Of a stretch of DNA of 64,000 bases, positions 29,871 to 41,067 are shown piece after piece; the first letter of the stretch is position 1, and each line of letters begins with the position of its first letter. The DNA is taken from NCBI RefSeq assembly GCF_003343245.1, contig NZ_CP024901.1, positions 1,674,001-1,738,000 on the forward strand, in the 5' to 3' direction. Below the pieces are notes generated by a model that saw only the letters and a list, made by a program, of their open reading frames with translations, made no database searches and was not told the DNA's origin. Origin of the DNA: Photorhabdus laumondii subsp. laumondii (GTDB taxonomy: Bacteria > Pseudomonadota > Gammaproteobacteria > Enterobacterales > Enterobacteriaceae). A program made the position numbers and the translations under genes.

Positions 29871-30461
29871 TTACTGTTTTTTCTCTGGTAAATTATCAAG
29901 GGCAAGATTAAGTTTTAACACATTAATTACGGGCTCACCGAGGAATTCCGATGGGGGGTGCTCAATATTATCCCTGATTAATTGTTTTATCACTTTAATC
30001 GGTAAATGGCGTGCATCAGCGACTCTCTGTGCTTGAAAGTCAGCGGCGGCGGGTGAAATGTGAGGATCAAGACCGCTTGCGGATGCGGTGACCAGATCAA
30101 CCGGCACAGGTATATCAGGTTGACGATTAAATTGACGCAGTTGTTCAACTCTGCGTTTGATTTCATCATCCAATATCGGGTTGGTAGTCGCTAAATTACT
30201 GCCGCCAGAGGACAGGGTGTTATAGGGATAATCTACGGTAGCAGAAGGACGACCCTGAAAATAGATCGCTTTAGTAAAGGGTTGACCAATCAGCTCAGAG
30301 CCAACGGTTTGACCATCTTGTTTAACCATAGAGCCTTGGGCTTGATAAGGAAACATCAGTTCTGACAAACCTGTTGCCAGCAATGGATAAGCTACGCCGG
30401 TAATCAGTGTCAGAAATATCAACAACACAACAGAAGAACGTAACCAAATCATTTTCATCAC
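29871..30461 (-). CDS. kdpC: K+-transporting ATPase subunit KdpC
   Basis: 196 aa with one N-terminal transmembrane helix (residues 7-32) and a periplasmic domain. Conserved segments [20 protein letters not shown] and [14 protein letters not shown] identify KdpC, the accessory subunit that stabilises the KdpFABC complex. Tight spacing to kdpB (2 bp) and kdpD (8 bp). Confidence 0.96.
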   Translation of the reverse strand: MMKMIWLRSSVVLLIFLTLITGVAYPLLATGLSELMFPYQAQGSMVKQDGQTVGSELIGQPFTKAIYFQGRPSATVDYPYNTLSSGGSNLATTNPILDDEIKRRVEQLRQFNRQPDIPVPVDLVTASASGLDPHISPAAADFQAQRVADARHLPIKVIKQLIRDNIEHPPSEFLGEPVINVLKLNLALDNLPEKKQ

Positions 30462-30463
30462 CT

Positions 30464-32530
30464 TTATTTAAGTATCAGCAAAGTCAGCAACAGATCTATC
30501 AGTTTGATGCCGATGAAAGGCGCTATCAGACCACCCAGACCATAAATCCACAGGTTGCGGCGTAAAAGCGCTGATGCATTCATTGGGCGGTAGCTCACGC
30601 CTTTTAGCGCTAGCGGGATCAAGAAAACAATAATCAGTGCATTAAAGATAACGGTCGATAAAACCGCCGAAGTAGGCGAGTGCAGGTGCATGATATTCAA
30701 GATATTTAATTGTGGGTAAGTGACGGCAAATGCCGCGGGGATAATGGCAAAATATTTTGCGATATCATTGGCGATACTGAATGTGGTCAGAGAGCCGCGT
30801 GTCATCAACATCTGTTTACCAATATGGACAACTTCAATCAGTTTGGTTGGGTTGGAATCCAGATCCACCATATTGCCGGCTTCTTTGGCTGCTTGAGTGC
30901 CTGAATTCATAGCAACGGCAACATCGGCTTGAGCAAGAGCAGGGGCATCATTAGTGCCATCACCTGTCATGGCAACCAGACGGCCTTCGGATTGATATTG
31001 GCGGATCAGGGCTAGTTTGGCTTCGGGGGTAGCTTCCGCCAGAAAGTCATCAACTCCAGCTTCTGCGGCAATCGCAGCCGCGGTTAGACGATTATCGCCG
31101 GTAATCATAACGGTTTTGATTCCCATACGGCGCATTTCACTGAATCGCTCTTTAATGCCGCCTTTGACGATATCTTTTAGCGCGACAACGCCCAGTACCT
31201 GTTGATTTTCTGCGACAACCAGCGGAGTACCGCCTTTCCGCGCCACGGTCTGTACCAAAATTTCCACGGCTTCAGGGAATTTTCCGTGATTGGCTTCAAT
31301 ATGGCGGCGGATTGCATCGACAGCGCCTTTGCGGATCATGCGGTTTTCCACATTAACACCACTCATTCGAGTCATGGCAGAGAAAGGCACAAAAGTTGCG
31401 TTCAGTGAGCGCAGATCACGTTCACGCAGATTGAATCGCTGTTTTGCCAGAATGACAATGCTGCGGCCTTCTGGTGTTTCATCGGCTAAAGAAGAGAGTT
31501 GGGCGGCATCTGCCAGCCGCTGTTCTGTTATGCCAGGCACGGGCAGAAACTGAGAGGCTTGGCGATTTCCCAAAGTGATGGTGCCGGTTTTATCCAGTAG
31601 CAGCACATCCACATCACCCGCGGCTTCAACGGCGCGTCCGCTGGTGGCAATAACATTCGCACTTAGCATGCGGCTCATGCCTGCGACACCAATGGCAGAA
31701 AGTAAACCGCCAATAGTGGTAGGAATAAGACAGACTAATAACGCTATCAATACCGTGACAGTGATAGGTTGGCCAGAATGGTTAATCTCCACGCTGAATA
31801 TTGAAAATGGCAGCAGAGTGACACACACCAATAGAAAGATAATTGTCAGCGCTGTCAACAGGATAGTCAGTGCGATCTCGTTTGGGGTTTTACGACGTTT
31901 AGCCCCTTCCACCATTGAAATCATGCGGTCAAGAAACGTTTCACCGGGATTAACTGAACATTCGACCACCAGCCAGTCAGATAGTACATGGGTGCCGCCG
32001 GTCACAGAGGAAAAATCACCGCCAGATTCGCGAATAACGGGGGCAGATTCTCCGGTGATGGCACTTTCGTCAACAGAAGCGCCACCTTCGATAACTTCAC
32101 CATCGCAAGGGATGGTTTCACCGGCTTCAATAATGACGATATCCCCTTTGCGTAGGCTGTCAGAAGGGGCTTTCTCTCTGGAACCATTACGATTGGCTGA
32201 GTGTAGTTTAGTTGCCCAACTGGTTTTTCTTACCCCTTTAAGGCTGGCCGCCTGAGCTTTGCTTCTGCCTTCTGCCAGCGCTTCGGCAAAGTTAGCGAAT
32301 AGCACGGTAAACCATAGCCATAAGGCAATGTTACCGGTGAACAAAGCATTTCCCTTAAATTGACCCGCTAACATGGCAATCCATAAAATGGTAGTTAATC
32401 CACTGCCTAGATAGACGACAAACATCACTGGGTTGCGCCATTGTGCAGCAGGATGACATTTTTTGACTGAATCCATCAGGGCATTACGAATCAAAACGGG
32501 TTCGAATAATGTTTGTTGTTTGTTGGTCAT
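30464..32530 (-). CDS. kdpB: K+-transporting P-type ATPase subunit KdpB
   Basis: Catalytic subunit that hydrolyses ATP to drive potassium uptake. 688 aa. The phosphorylated aspartate lies in LLLDKTGT (about residue 315). The actuator motif is ITGESAPV, and the hinge is [21 protein letters not shown] in two contiguous parts. About seven transmembrane helices are distributed as in class IA P-type ATPases. Full length. Confidence 0.98.
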   Translation of the reverse strand: MTNKQQTLFEPVLIRNALMDSVKKCHPAAQWRNPVMFVVYLGSGLTTILWIAMLAGQFKGNALFTGNIALWLWFTVLFANFAEALAEGRSKAQAASLKGVRKTSWATKLHSANRNGSREKAPSDSLRKGDIVIIEAGETIPCDGEVIEGGASVDESAITGESAPVIRESGGDFSSVTGGTHVLSDWLVVECSVNPGETFLDRMISMVEGAKRRKTPNEIALTILLTALTIIFLLVCVTLLPFSIFSVEINHSGQPITVTVLIALLVCLIPTTIGGLLSAIGVAGMSRMLSANVIATSGRAVEAAGDVDVLLLDKTGTITLGNRQASQFLPVPGITEQRLADAAQLSSLADETPEGRSIVILAKQRFNLRERDLRSLNATFVPFSAMTRMSGVNVENRMIRKGAVDAIRRHIEANHGKFPEAVEILVQTVARKGGTPLVVAENQQVLGVVALKDIVKGGIKERFSEMRRMGIKTVMITGDNRLTAAAIAAEAGVDDFLAEATPEAKLALIRQYQSEGRLVAMTGDGTNDAPALAQADVAVAMNSGTQAAKEAGNMVDLDSNPTKLIEVVHIGKQMLMTRGSLTTFSIANDIAKYFAIIPAAFAVTYPQLNILNIMHLHSPTSAVLSTVIFNALIIVFLIPLALKGVSYRPMNASALLRRNLWIYGLGGLIAPFIGIKLIDLLLTLLILK

Positions 32531-32550
32531 GGTATTCCTCTCTTTGGCGC

Positions 32551-34257
32551 TTACCGAGCCATTAGCCAGATTTGTAAATGTTCAATGACCGGGCCAAGGA
32601 TAAGAGCCGGAATAAAAGTCAACGCACCGATTAGCATGATGGTTAAAATTAATAGACTGATAAACAGTGGGCCATAGGTGGGCAGTGTACCGTTGCTGGC
32701 AGGCTGGCGTTTTTTTACGGCCAACGAGCCGGCAATAGCAAGTACTGGCAGGATCATGCCAAAGCGACCCAAAAATAGGATGATGGCTAGCAACAAGTTG
32801 TAGAACATGTTGTTGGTATTGAGGCCGGCGAAAGCACTGCCATTATTGTTGGCAGTGGAGGAGAGGGCATAGAGCACTTCACTGAAACCGTGAGCGCCGG
32901 GGTTCAGAATACCGGCGCGTCCACTGGCAGTGGATATGGTAAGTGCCGTTCCTAAAAGAGCCAGTGTCGGGGTAACCAGAATCGCCAGTGCCACCATTTT
33001 CATCTCGAATACTTCGATTTTCTTACCGAGATATTCAGGCGCACGGCCTATCATTAAACCGGCGATAAAAACGGTTAGCAGAACGAACAGTAACATACCA
33101 TATAAACCAGAACCCACACCGCCAAACACGACTTCGCCAATTTGTATCAACCACATTGGGATCATGCCGCCAAGCGCAGTGAAAGAATCATGCATGGCAT
33201 TGACTGCGCCACAGGAAGCGGCGGTGGTTACGACGGCATAAATGGAGGTTGCGAGGATGCCAAAGCGATTCTCTTTACCTTCCATATTGATATTACTGTT
33301 GGCACCTAACAGACTGAAATGGAGATTCCCTTTCAGTTCGGCATACATGACGCCTACGGTGGCAATGACGAAGATGATGCTCATTGCCCACAATAGAGTG
33401 TGCCCTTGACGGTTATCACCAACCACTTGCCCAAAGGCAAAACAGAGTGCACAAGGGATCAAGAAGATAGACAATATTTGAATGAAATTGCTGATAGCAG
33501 TTGGATTTTCAAAGGGGTGTGATGAATTAGCCCCAAAGAATCCACCACCATTGGTTCCCAATAACTTGATGGCTTCCTGTGAAGCGACCGGGCCCATCGG
33601 GATCAATTGCGGTTGGCCTTCAATGGTATGAGCTAATTGATACGGCTCGAAATTCTGAATCACGCCCTGACTGACAAAAACTAGAGCGATAACCATAGAC
33701 AGCGGTAATAGCAGATAAAGTGTGATACGTGTGATATCAACCCAAGCGTTTCCTGCGGTGTTGACACCGTGACGGGAAAATGTGCGTATCAACGCAAATG
33801 CCACCGCAATACCGGTCGCGGCAGAAAGAAAGTTCTGCACGGTTAGACCTGTCATTTGGCTAAAGTAACTTAGTGTGTTTTCTCCACTGTATGCCTGCCA
33901 ATCGGTATTGGTGATAAAGCTGATGGCTGTATTCAGCGCTAGGTCCCATTTGAGCCCGGGGAAATGTTCAGGATTAAGGGGGAGGGCGTGTTGTGTGACT
34001 AAAAGCGTGAATAGCAGTAATAGTCCGGTTAGATTAAAAATAGTGATAGCTAATGCATATTGCCACCAGTTCATTTCTTTGACTGTGCCGCCAGGTTTCT
34101 GTAAGCCACAGCAACGCCAAAGGCCAGACTCTATTTTTGTTAGCCAGCGTGGAATATCACCGTCGATCAGGTTGGCGATAATATTTCCGAGTGGCTTTGC
34201 CAGTAGCATCAAAATCAGTAAGAAACTGGTGATCAATAAAAAAGCGGATGCTGCCAT
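32551..34257 (-). CDS. kdpA: K+-transporting ATPase subunit KdpA
   Basis: Potassium-channel-like subunit that selects and translocates K+. 568 aa with about ten transmembrane helices and four filter-like segments, e.g. [12 protein letters not shown] and [12 protein letters not shown]. Initiates directly after the kdpF stop. Full length. Confidence 0.97.
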   Translation of the reverse strand: MAASAFLLITSFLLILMLLAKPLGNIIANLIDGDIPRWLTKIESGLWRCCGLQKPGGTVKEMNWWQYALAITIFNLTGLLLLFTLLVTQHALPLNPEHFPGLKWDLALNTAISFITNTDWQAYSGENTLSYFSQMTGLTVQNFLSAATGIAVAFALIRTFSRHGVNTAGNAWVDITRITLYLLLPLSMVIALVFVSQGVIQNFEPYQLAHTIEGQPQLIPMGPVASQEAIKLLGTNGGGFFGANSSHPFENPTAISNFIQILSIFLIPCALCFAFGQVVGDNRQGHTLLWAMSIIFVIATVGVMYAELKGNLHFSLLGANSNINMEGKENRFGILATSIYAVVTTAASCGAVNAMHDSFTALGGMIPMWLIQIGEVVFGGVGSGLYGMLLFVLLTVFIAGLMIGRAPEYLGKKIEVFEMKMVALAILVTPTLALLGTALTISTASGRAGILNPGAHGFSEVLYALSSTANNNGSAFAGLNTNNMFYNLLLAIILFLGRFGMILPVLAIAGSLAVKKRQPASNGTLPTYGPLFISLLILTIMLIGALTFIPALILGPVIEHLQIWLMAR

Positions 34258-34347
34258 TTAAAAATCCTCCGCATGAAGTAGCGCGTAAATCAGATAAACC
34301 AGTAACAGGGCTACTAATAACGCGCCGGAAATGAAGAATATGCTCAC
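34258..34347 (-). CDS. kdpF: KdpF small membrane subunit
   Basis: 29-residue peptide read from GTG 34347, beginning SIFFISGALLVALLLVYLIY and ending ALLHAEDF. It is a single transmembrane helix resembling E. coli KdpF in length and its YALxxAExF end. AGGAG at 34355-34359 precedes it. The stop codon abuts the kdpA ATG. KdpF stabilises the KdpABC complex. It is short enough to be missed by gene callers. Confidence 0.9.
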   Translation of the reverse strand: MSIFFISGALLVALLLVYLIYALLHAEDF

Positions 34348-34376
34348 TGCTTATCTCCTGAAAACTTGGATGGGTA

Positions 34377-34503
34377 AATACCCGTTATCTTTCAAGTTGC
34401 CTCTTTGTTGGCTGCACTCACTCACCCCAGTTACATAGTTATCTATGCTCCCGGGGATTCGCTCCCTTGCCGTCGCGATTCATCTTGAAATCCATTGGGT
34501 AAA
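34377..34503 (-). repeat. ERIC element 6 (127 bp) in the kdp leader
   Basis: Complete reverse ERIC, ends AATACCCGTTATCTTTCAAG and TTGAAATCCATTGGGTAAA. It lies 30 bp upstream of the kdpF start and downstream of the KdpE box, hence probably within the kdp mRNA leader. Confidence 0.9.
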
Positions 34504-34550
34504 GATTAGAGAAGGGGATGCAAAGAAGCTGATAAAAGAGTGAGGAGATG

Positions 34551-34569
34551 TGTAAAAAAAGTATAAAAA
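34551..34569 (-). promoter_or_regulatory. KdpE-binding site of the kdp promoter
   Basis: Reverse strand TTTTTATACTTTTTTTACA closely matches the KdpE box as I recall it from the E. coli kdpFABC promoter. It is about 205 bp upstream of kdpF, further than in E. coli because ERIC 6 lies between. Confidence 0.75.
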
Positions 34570-34742
34570 TGGCAATAAAAGGAGGCCAAAGTCATTAGGG
34601 GGTTTTAAGGCTTTTAGCCAGAGCTTGTAACTGTTTTTGGTCCATCATTTCACTTGTTTTAGTTGATAAATCAAATATGCCAAAAACAGGCGATTACACA
34701 ATTTAAATTACAGTTTCTTATTAGGATTTAAAAAATACGCTA

Positions 34743-35843
34743 TATACCCAAGAAACTTCAAGATGCAGTTTTTAGCACCTGAAAATGGTCGTTAATTCTA
34801 GACATCAGCGAGTCCGCTATATCCGGTAGCGTTGTGGTGAAAAATTTGAAGACGTTGTCTCGAAATTCATGTTTATCCGCAAAATAACGGTTATTTCGAA
34901 CCTGTTCATTCATGACCTTCCATAATCGCTCTATTGGGTTTAAATTTGGGCTATAGGGAGGAAGGTAATGTAACTCAATATTGCTAACATAAGCCCACTC
35001 CTTAACAAGATGAGCTTTGTTGTAACCCGCCCCATCCACAATAAGATGAATTTTTTGATGATAGTCAGGATAAGACTTTCTTATTTCATTGAAAAAACAG
35101 CAAATGTTGTAGTCATTGATGGTTTGATATTCCTGGAACACCGTACGACCAATGGCATTCAGGTTGAGCGCGCCCAATATATTCAGGCGAGTCCGGCTTC
35201 CTGTTGTTTTTACTGTTTTTTTCTCGCCTTTTCGCATCCAGCCATAACCGAGTTTGGTGCCTTGAGTCGGGTGAACAGCATCAAGAAAAAGGATGGGTTC
35301 GTCTTTCGCTGTGACTTTAAGATTCTCATAATATTCAATAAATTGTCGCTGTTTTTCTGCGTCGAATTTATGAGGGACGCCACAAGGTTTTTTATAAGAA
35401 AAACCCTGACGGTGTAGCCATTTATTCATGCCGGGAATGCTAAAGGTAATATTCCAGAGCTGAGCAACATAGGCCACGATTTCATGGGTGTGATGGAAAA
35501 GATGTTGAGATAAGTGATTGATTAAAAAATCAGTTTGTTCTTGAGAAAGCAAACTATCAGACCCCCCATTATCAGATTTAAGTTTACCTTGATTAAGGTA
35601 ATCGCTGATATGACGGTTAACGGTCATTTCATGAAGACGCAGGGCCTGAGCGATCATCACTGAACTCCAGCCTTCAGAGGCCAGCAGGACCGCTTTGATG
35701 CGATCACACTCCCTCTTATCACGGCAGGTGTGATGGAGATGTTCAAGTTCGGCTTTTTGTTCATCGGTAATGAATATTTTCATAGCGAGGATAATGATCT
35801 CCATTTCGGATAAAATCAAGCATCTTCAATGATTACGGGTATA
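34743..35843. mobile_element. IS630-family insertion sequence, complete
   Basis: About 1.1 kb. Both ends read inward TATACCC, ten variable bases, AAGATGC, flanked by TA, the IS630 target duplication. It carries one full-length transposase gene. The ends have the same layout as the ERIC elements in this window. Confidence 0.85.
34758..35783 (-). CDS. IS630-family transposase
   Basis: 341 aa from ATG 35783 (MKIFITDEQKAELEHLHHTC). The same frame stays open to 35819, so a slightly earlier start is possible. An N-terminal helix-turn-helix is followed by the DDE catalytic domain: Asp in LFLDAVHPTQG, Asp in LIVDGAGYNKA, Glu in SPNLNPIERLW. All three residues are intact, so the element may be active. 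The end of the gene is only 15 bp from the left terminus. Confidence 0.92.
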   Translation of the reverse strand: MKIFITDEQKAELEHLHHTCRDKRECDRIKAVLLASEGWSSVMIAQALRLHEMTVNRHISDYLNQGKLKSDNGGSDSLLSQEQTDFLINHLSQHLFHHTHEIVAYVAQLWNITFSIPGMNKWLHRQGFSYKKPCGVPHKFDAEKQRQFIEYYENLKVTAKDEPILFLDAVHPTQGTKLGYGWMRKGEKKTVKTTGSRTRLNILGALNLNAIGRTVFQEYQTINDYNICCFFNEIRKSYPDYHQKIHLIVDGAGYNKAHLVKEWAYVSNIELHYLPPYSPNLNPIERLWKVMNEQVRNNRYFADKHEFRDNVFKFFTTTLPDIADSLMSRINDHFQVLKTAS

Positions 35844-35911
35844 TATGAATTGTTTAAAAAAATATTTAATTAATCTATGGTTTTTTTCGGGAAAAAAGCC
35901 ATAGATTTTCA

Positions 35912-36292
35912 TCAATTTAAAGAGTTGACTATTTCTTCAAATGTTATATTCGAATCTATTGCCTGATAGAAGCCATTTTCGACATGCATTGGCGTAATTA
36001 TATTGGTATTTTTCAATATTGGTTTATTGTTAAAGAAAACAGATAGTTTTTTTCCTACGTTTTGCTTTATAAAAAGATTAAATGGTTTGCTACAATGAGA
36101 GTTATTTTTTACTTTGATGAAAATGGAATAGTAATTATCCCCTTTTTCCGGAAAAATTTCTTCTATACATAATGGAGTTAAATGAAAAGTTTCACCATTT
36201 GCTTTATAGTCAATAGAAAAAGCGTGTTTTTTGGAGACGCAGCCTGAAACATTTGTTATTAATATCAATAATATAACAGTTAATGCTTTCAT
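35912..36292 (-). CDS. Predicted lipoprotein with SecDF P1-head-like domain
   Basis: 126 aa from ATG 36292, which has AGGAGG upstream; the longer frame to 36340 lacks one. The signal peptide MKALTVILLILITNVSGC ends in a lipobox-like VSGC, so it is probably lipidated at Cys18. The segment from KLSVFFNNKPILKNTNII to the C-terminus resembles the small head domain seen in SecDF P1 and enterobacterial lipoproteins. Function unknown. Confidence 0.65.
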   Translation of the reverse strand: MKALTVILLILITNVSGCVSKKHAFSIDYKANGETFHLTPLCIEEIFPEKGDNYYSIFIKVKNNSHCSKPFNLFIKQNVGKKLSVFFNNKPILKNTNIITPMHVENGFYQAIDSNITFEEIVNSLN

Positions 36293-36810
36293 CTTTCCTC
36301 CTATTATAGTTAATTCACAAGTATTCTGGGAAAACAGCATGGTGCAAAGGATGACATCATTTTTCCGTGCTCATATAATAATTATCAATGAAAATTATTA
36401 TATTGGCAATCCTTGTTCTATTGCCAGAATCAAAAGGATATTTTCACATGGCTATTTCGTTAATTTCTTTATTTTTTTCAATAAGAATTATCTATTGAGT
36501 CTAGTTCTTTTCCTAAAGCAAAGTGAAATCGATGATTATAGGAATAGGATCAAGGATCATGAAAAAATTGACTCTGATTATCGTTGATCCCATTTTTACC
36601 AACTGTTAATAAAATGTTTGTAATATTACATTTTTATCATATTTTATGTAATAAAATTACATAAAATAGAAAATATAGCGACAATAACGGCTTAAAAGTG
36701 GTCTGATAAGTGGTAAATTTTCATTTTTTGCGATAAAATTTTAAACAATTTACAGATTGATTATTTTTAAGATCCTGCGGAAAAGTGGGATCATTTTAAG
36801 GAGGACTAAT
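36293..36810. other. Intergenic region between the lipoprotein gene and ybfA
   Basis: About 520 bp of AT-rich sequence, divergent promoters expected. A small hairpin (GATCC...GGATC, about 36769-36792) lies just before the ybfA ribosome-binding site. Nothing else recognised. Confidence 0.4.
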
Positions 36811-37020
36811 ATGTCTTCATATCGTGAGTATCCTTGGTATCAAGTTCTTTTACGCCGTATTGGCGCTGTCACTTTCGGTATCCTGGCGTTTCCGGTTATG
36901 TTGTTTCGTCGTGATCGCGCCCGTTTTTACAGTTATTTGTATCGTGTATGGGTAAAAACCAGCGATAAGCCCGTATGGTTAAAACAGTCAGAGCAGGTTT
37001 TGGCAATCAAAAGTAGCTGA
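36811..37020 (+). CDS. ybfA: YbfA family protein (DUF2517)
   Basis: 69 aa from ATG 36811 with AAGGAGG upstream. The core [20 protein letters not shown] and [20 protein letters not shown] match E. coli YbfA, which likewise lies upstream of the kdp operon. One or two hydrophobic helices; function unknown. Confidence 0.9.
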   Translation: MSSYREYPWYQVLLRRIGAVTFGILAFPVMLFRRDRARFYSYLYRVWVKTSDKPVWLKQSEQVLAIKSS

Positions 37021-37083
37021 CAACTGACAATTGGCGGCAGGTAACGGTATATTATTGTCATACAATCAATACACAGGACAAAT

Positions 37084-37830
37084 ATGATGCGTAATATTGA
37101 GCTGGAAAATGTCATTAACCAAGAGCTGAATGTTGGTGATTTTCAGGATTATGCCCCCAATGGTTTACAAGTTGAGGGGCGTGCTCATATTCAGCGAATT
37201 GTTACTGGTGTGACCGCTTGTCAGGCTTTATTGGATGAAGCGGTTCGCCTTCAGGCTGATGCTGTTATCGTCCATCATGGCTATTTCTGGAAAAATGAGC
37301 CGGCAGTGATTCGTGGTATGAAACGTAATCGCCTGAAAACGCTGCTCTGTAATGATATCAATTTATATGGTTATCATCTGCCCCTTGATGCCCATCCATC
37401 ATTGGGAAATAACGTGCAATTGGCCCGTCTGATTAATGCGAAAGTGGTCGGGTTGGTTGAGCCATTCGTGCCGCATGGGGAATTTGAACAGCCAATAACA
37501 CCGGTGGAGTTAGCTGCACGTATCGAACAGGCGCTGGGTCGCAAAGCGTTGTATGTCGGTGACAATGCACCCGCAGAGATTCGCAAGCTTGCTTGGTGTA
37601 CCGGCGGTGGTCAGAGTTTTATTCAACAGGCGGCGGAATTTGGTGTTGATGCTTTTATTACCGGTGAAGTGTCAGAGCAGACGGTTCATATCGCCCGCGA
37701 AATGGGGCTGCATTTTTATGCGGCGGGTCATCATGCCACCGAACGTTATGGTATTAAGGCGTTGGGGGAGTGGTTGGCTGGTCATTATGGTCTGGATGTC
37801 ACTTTTATCGATATTCCAAACCCGGTTTAA
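37084..37830 (+). CDS. ybgI: NIF3/YbgI family metal-binding protein
   Basis: 248 aa, clear YbgI (GTP cyclohydrolase 1 type 2 homologue). Metal-site histidines in VIVHHGYFW (about residues 60-68), the HLPLDAHPSLGNN segment, and the C-terminal HFYAAGHHATERYG. Forms a hexameric toroid in E. coli; cellular role unresolved. Two adjacent ATGs (37084, 37087) are possible starts. Confidence 0.95.
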   Translation: MMRNIELENVINQELNVGDFQDYAPNGLQVEGRAHIQRIVTGVTACQALLDEAVRLQADAVIVHHGYFWKNEPAVIRGMKRNRLKTLLCNDINLYGYHLPLDAHPSLGNNVQLARLINAKVVGLVEPFVPHGEFEQPITPVELAARIEQALGRKALYVGDNAPAEIRKLAWCTGGGQSFIQQAAEFGVDAFITGEVSEQTVHIAREMGLHFYAAGHHATERYGIKALGEWLAGHYGLDVTFIDIPNPV

Positions 37831-37857
37831 TCACGTTTTCCTAAGACGGAAATAAAC

Positions 37858-37886
37858 GAAGCCCACCAACGGCGGGCTTCAAAGCT
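37858..37886 (+). terminator. Terminator of ybgI
   Basis: GAAGCCC...GGGCTTC stem with CACCAACGG loop region, then AAAGCTTTT. Weak T-tract. Confidence 0.55.
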
Positions 37887-38125
37887 TTTGACAGGCTTTT
37901 CATAACTAACGTTTTTTTGTCAATAACGTTATTCTATCCGATTCATAGAGCTGTGAATTTTGATCTTGGTGATCTCGCTACACACGCAAATAGAGGCTAC
38001 GTTTGATAATTTAGAGAGTAAGTCGCTTGTACCTACTCTTGGATAACGAGCATACATAAGGAAGGTGATGAGATCAATTTTGACGGTGCTTTAAGCCGTA
38101 CTCACCGAATAATCTTTCCAATTAA

Positions 38126-38153
38126 ATAAAGCCCTAACGATTAAGTTAGAGCT
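38126..38153 (-). terminator. Terminator of gltA
   Basis: Reverse strand: AGCTCTAAC / GTTAGGGCT stem with one mismatch, followed by TTATTTAATT; 30 bp past the gltA stop. Confidence 0.75.
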
Positions 38154-38182
38154 CTGCCTTCTATCGTAATGGGATTTTATTA

Positions 38183-39466
38183 TTATTTTTCAAGCTGGCT
38201 ATCGAAATCACGTTTTGTGTAGCCGGTATAGAGTTGACGTGGGCGAGCGATTTTCACGCCACCATCATGCATTTCATTCCAGTGAGCGATCCAGCCGATA
38301 GTACGGGCAATGGCGAAAATAACAGTGAACATAGTGGATGGAATACCCATTGCTTTCAGGATAATGCCGGAGTAGAAATCCACGTTCGGATACAGTTTTT
38401 TCTCAATAAAATAAGGATCGTGCAGAGCGATACGTTCAAGTTCCATAGCAACTTCCAGCAGGCTGTCATTCAGGCCGAGTTCATCTAGCACTTCATGGCA
38501 GGTTTCACGCATGACGGTTGCACGAGGATCATAGTTTTTGTAAACGCGATGACCAAATCCCATCAGACGGAAAGCATCATTTTTATCTTTGGCGCGTTTA
38601 ATGAATTCCGGAATATGTTCAACTGACTGAATTTCTTCCAACATACGCAGACAAGCTTCGTTTGCGCCGCCATGAGCGGGGCCCCAAAGAGAAGCGATAC
38701 CTGCGGCAATACAGGCAAATGGGTTAGCGCCAGAAGAACCTGCGGTACGTACTGTTGAGGTAGATGCATTTTGTTCATGGTCCGCATGTAGGATAAAGAT
38801 GCGATCCATAGCGCGTTCCAGTACTGGGTTCACTTTATACTCTTCACACGGCGTAGCGAACATCATGTTTAGGAAGTTGCCTGCATAGGAGAGATCATTG
38901 CGTGGATAAACGAATGGCTGACCGATAGAGTATTTGTAGCACATGGCGGCCACTGTCGGCATTTTTGACAGCAGGCGGTAGGCGGTAATGTCACGGTGAC
39001 GTGGATTGTTCACGTCCAGAGCATCATGATAGAAAGCAGCCAGAGCGCCAGTAACACCACACAGTACGGCCATAGGATGCGAATCACGGCGGAAACCGTT
39101 GAACAGGCGATGGATCTGTTCGTGAATCATGGTGTGGCGGGTAATGGTTTTTTTGAATTTATCAAACTGTTCTTGTGTTGGTGTTTCACCATACAGCAGG
39201 ATATAGCAGACTTCCAGATAAGTGGATTTTGTCGCTAGCTGGTCGATAGGGAAACCACGGTGCAGCAATACACCTTCGTTACCATCAATGTAAGTGATCT
39301 TGGATTCGCAAGATGCTGTGGAAGTAAAACCAGGATCGTAGGTATAGAAACCTTGGGAGCCGAGAGTACGAACGTCGATGACTTTGGACCCAAGGGTCGG
39401 TGTGAGCACGTCCAATTCAATAGCAACTGAACCGTCTGGGGCTAGAGTTGCTTTGTTATCTGCCAT
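38183..39466 (-). CDS. gltA: Citrate synthase
   Basis: First TCA-cycle enzyme, type II NADH-sensitive. 427 aa from ATG 39466 ([20 protein letters not shown]), preceded by AAGGAG. The frame extends upstream to 39511 without a start signal. Catalytic histidines lie in [10 protein letters not shown] and [13 protein letters not shown], and the aspartate in FYSG-containing C-terminal region. Same length as the E. coli enzyme. Divergent from sdhCDAB. Confidence 0.97.
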   Translation of the reverse strand: MADNKATLAPDGSVAIELDVLTPTLGSKVIDVRTLGSQGFYTYDPGFTSTASCESKITYIDGNEGVLLHRGFPIDQLATKSTYLEVCYILLYGETPTQEQFDKFKKTITRHTMIHEQIHRLFNGFRRDSHPMAVLCGVTGALAAFYHDALDVNNPRHRDITAYRLLSKMPTVAAMCYKYSIGQPFVYPRNDLSYAGNFLNMMFATPCEEYKVNPVLERAMDRIFILHADHEQNASTSTVRTAGSSGANPFACIAAGIASLWGPAHGGANEACLRMLEEIQSVEHIPEFIKRAKDKNDAFRLMGFGHRVYKNYDPRATVMRETCHEVLDELGLNDSLLEVAMELERIALHDPYFIEKKLYPNVDFYSGIILKAMGIPSTMFTVIFAIARTIGWIAHWNEMHDGGVKIARPRQLYTGYTKRDFDSQLEK

Positions 39467-40336
39467 TACAGTCTCCTTAGCGCTTTCATTTTTATAACTC
39501 TTAACAACCACGGCAGAAAGACACCGTATAGAGTCTATCTTGTCAGGCTATTTTATCGACTATTCTTTGTCATCAAGAACGGGCTTGGACAGTGCTCTGA
39601 CAAAAGCGGTCACTTTTGAATGCACTTTGGTGTGGCCAGCGCCGGTGAGCGATTTGTGGGTGAATCGCCTCTTACAGATTGTGCGCATACTCCGGTTGCT
39701 GTGCAATCTGTGTTCCCAATTTATTGACAAGAATGGTCTATACCTATGATGCCTGGTGGAATAGGTTCTTATACTGTGTCCCCTGACACTGTACTACCGG
39801 GGAAAAGCTGAAATCAGGCCAATATCACATTTAAGGCTGAAATCTCACCCCGGACGACAATGGTTTTCAGGTTGTTAGCGAATTTTTGAGAGTTATGTTT
39901 TATGCATTGACTACAAAAATGATTATGATTCGTGCGGACTACACAGTTACATAACTTTAGCTTTTCTTGAGGTCTTTCCTCTTACCAAAAATCAATCTCA
40001 AAAGTGTTTTCAACCATATATGTAAGATAAATGTTTAAAGTTTGTCAAACAAGATAATTAATTTTGTGCAATATGTTTGAATCGTGATCTTAATCACTGT
40101 TCAGTGGAAATGTAGCTAATCATATTGTGTTGGAATTGTAATAATAATGTGAAGCACATATACTGCCGCCAGGTCTCCGGATTACCCTGCTGTAGGAGCA
40201 CCCAGCGTAACTAAATCACAACACTTTTTTAATCATGAAGGATCTATCGTTTGATTAAATGTTGTGTCTTTGTATCCTCTTATCGCTGTCTGATTTCCGC
40301 CCAGGTCCGGAGGAAGGAAAATAATAAAAGAGCTGT
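39467..40336. promoter_or_regulatory. gltA / sdhC divergent regulatory region
   Basis: 870 bp without a supported gene, separating divergent gltA and sdhC. It should hold promoters for both operons; in E. coli this region is controlled by ArcA, CRP and FNR. I can point to one CRP-like site (listed separately). Confidence 0.6.
40082..40099 (+). promoter_or_regulatory. Candidate CRP site upstream of sdhC
   Basis: GTGA-TCTTAA-TCAC, a perfect GTGA-N6-TCAC dyad, 240 bp upstream of the sdhC start. The dyad fits CRP; the assignment is from sequence alone. Confidence 0.5.
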
Positions 40337-40726
40337 GTGGGCAAAATTGTGAAAAAACAAAGACCTGTCAACCTTGATTTGCAGACGATACACTTTCCAG
40401 TCTCTGCAATAGTCTCGATCTTGCACCGTGTCTCCGGCGTCATTACTTTCGTAGCAGTAGGAATTCTCCTCTGGTTGTTAGGAATGTCTCTATCCTCGCA
40501 AGAAGGGTTTCAGCAAGCCGCCGATATTATGACGGGATTTTTCGCTAAGTTTATTGTGTGGGGCATTCTGACTGCACTGGCTTACCATATCTGTGGTGGT
40601 GTCCGCCACATGCTGATGGATTTCGGCTACTTGGAAGAAAACTTAGCGGTTGGTAGTCTCTCTGCCAAAGTGGCAATCGGGATTGCTGTTATTCTGTCGA
40701 TTCTGGCTGGAGTACTGGTATGGTAA
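40337..40726 (+). CDS. sdhC: Succinate dehydrogenase cytochrome b556 subunit
   Basis: 129 aa membrane anchor of complex II, same length as E. coli Sdh[21 protein letters not shown] is the conserved N-terminus. There are three transmembrane helices and a haem-ligand histidine in [12 protein letters not shown]. Starts with GTG 40337. Overlaps sdhD by 7 bp. Confidence 0.95.
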   Translation: MGKIVKKQRPVNLDLQTIHFPVSAIVSILHRVSGVITFVAVGILLWLLGMSLSSQEGFQQAADIMTGFFAKFIVWGILTALAYHICGGVRHMLMDFGYLEENLAVGSLSAKVAIGIAVILSILAGVLVW

Positions 40727-41067
40727 GTAACGCATCTGCATTGGGTCGCACGGGTATCCATGATTGGCTATTATTGCGCGCGTCCGCAATGATTATTGTT
40801 TTATATGTTCTTTATATGCTGGGCTTTATCGTTACAACGCCGGATATCACTTATGAAGTCTGGCGGGGTTTCTTCGCCTCATCCATCACTAAAGTCTTCA
40901 CTGTGCTGACACTGTTTTCCATTCTGGCTCACGCCTGGATTGGTATGTGGCAAGTACTCACTGACTATGTAAAGCCGCTGGCACTGCGTTTAATGCTGCA
41001 ATTAGCGATTATCGTTGCACTGATGGCTTACTTGATTTACGGAACAATTGTGGTGTGGGGGGTATAG
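40720..41067 (+). CDS. sdhD: Succinate dehydrogenase membrane anchor subunit
   Basis: 115 aa with three transmembrane helices; the haem ligand is in [18 protein letters not shown]. Overlaps sdhC and is contiguous with sdhA (no gap), the standard operon. Confidence 0.95.
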   Translation: MVSNASALGRTGIHDWLLLRASAMIIVLYVLYMLGFIVTTPDITYEVWRGFFASSITKVFTVLTLFSILAHAWIGMWQVLTDYVKPLALRLMLQLAIIVALMAYLIYGTIVVWGV

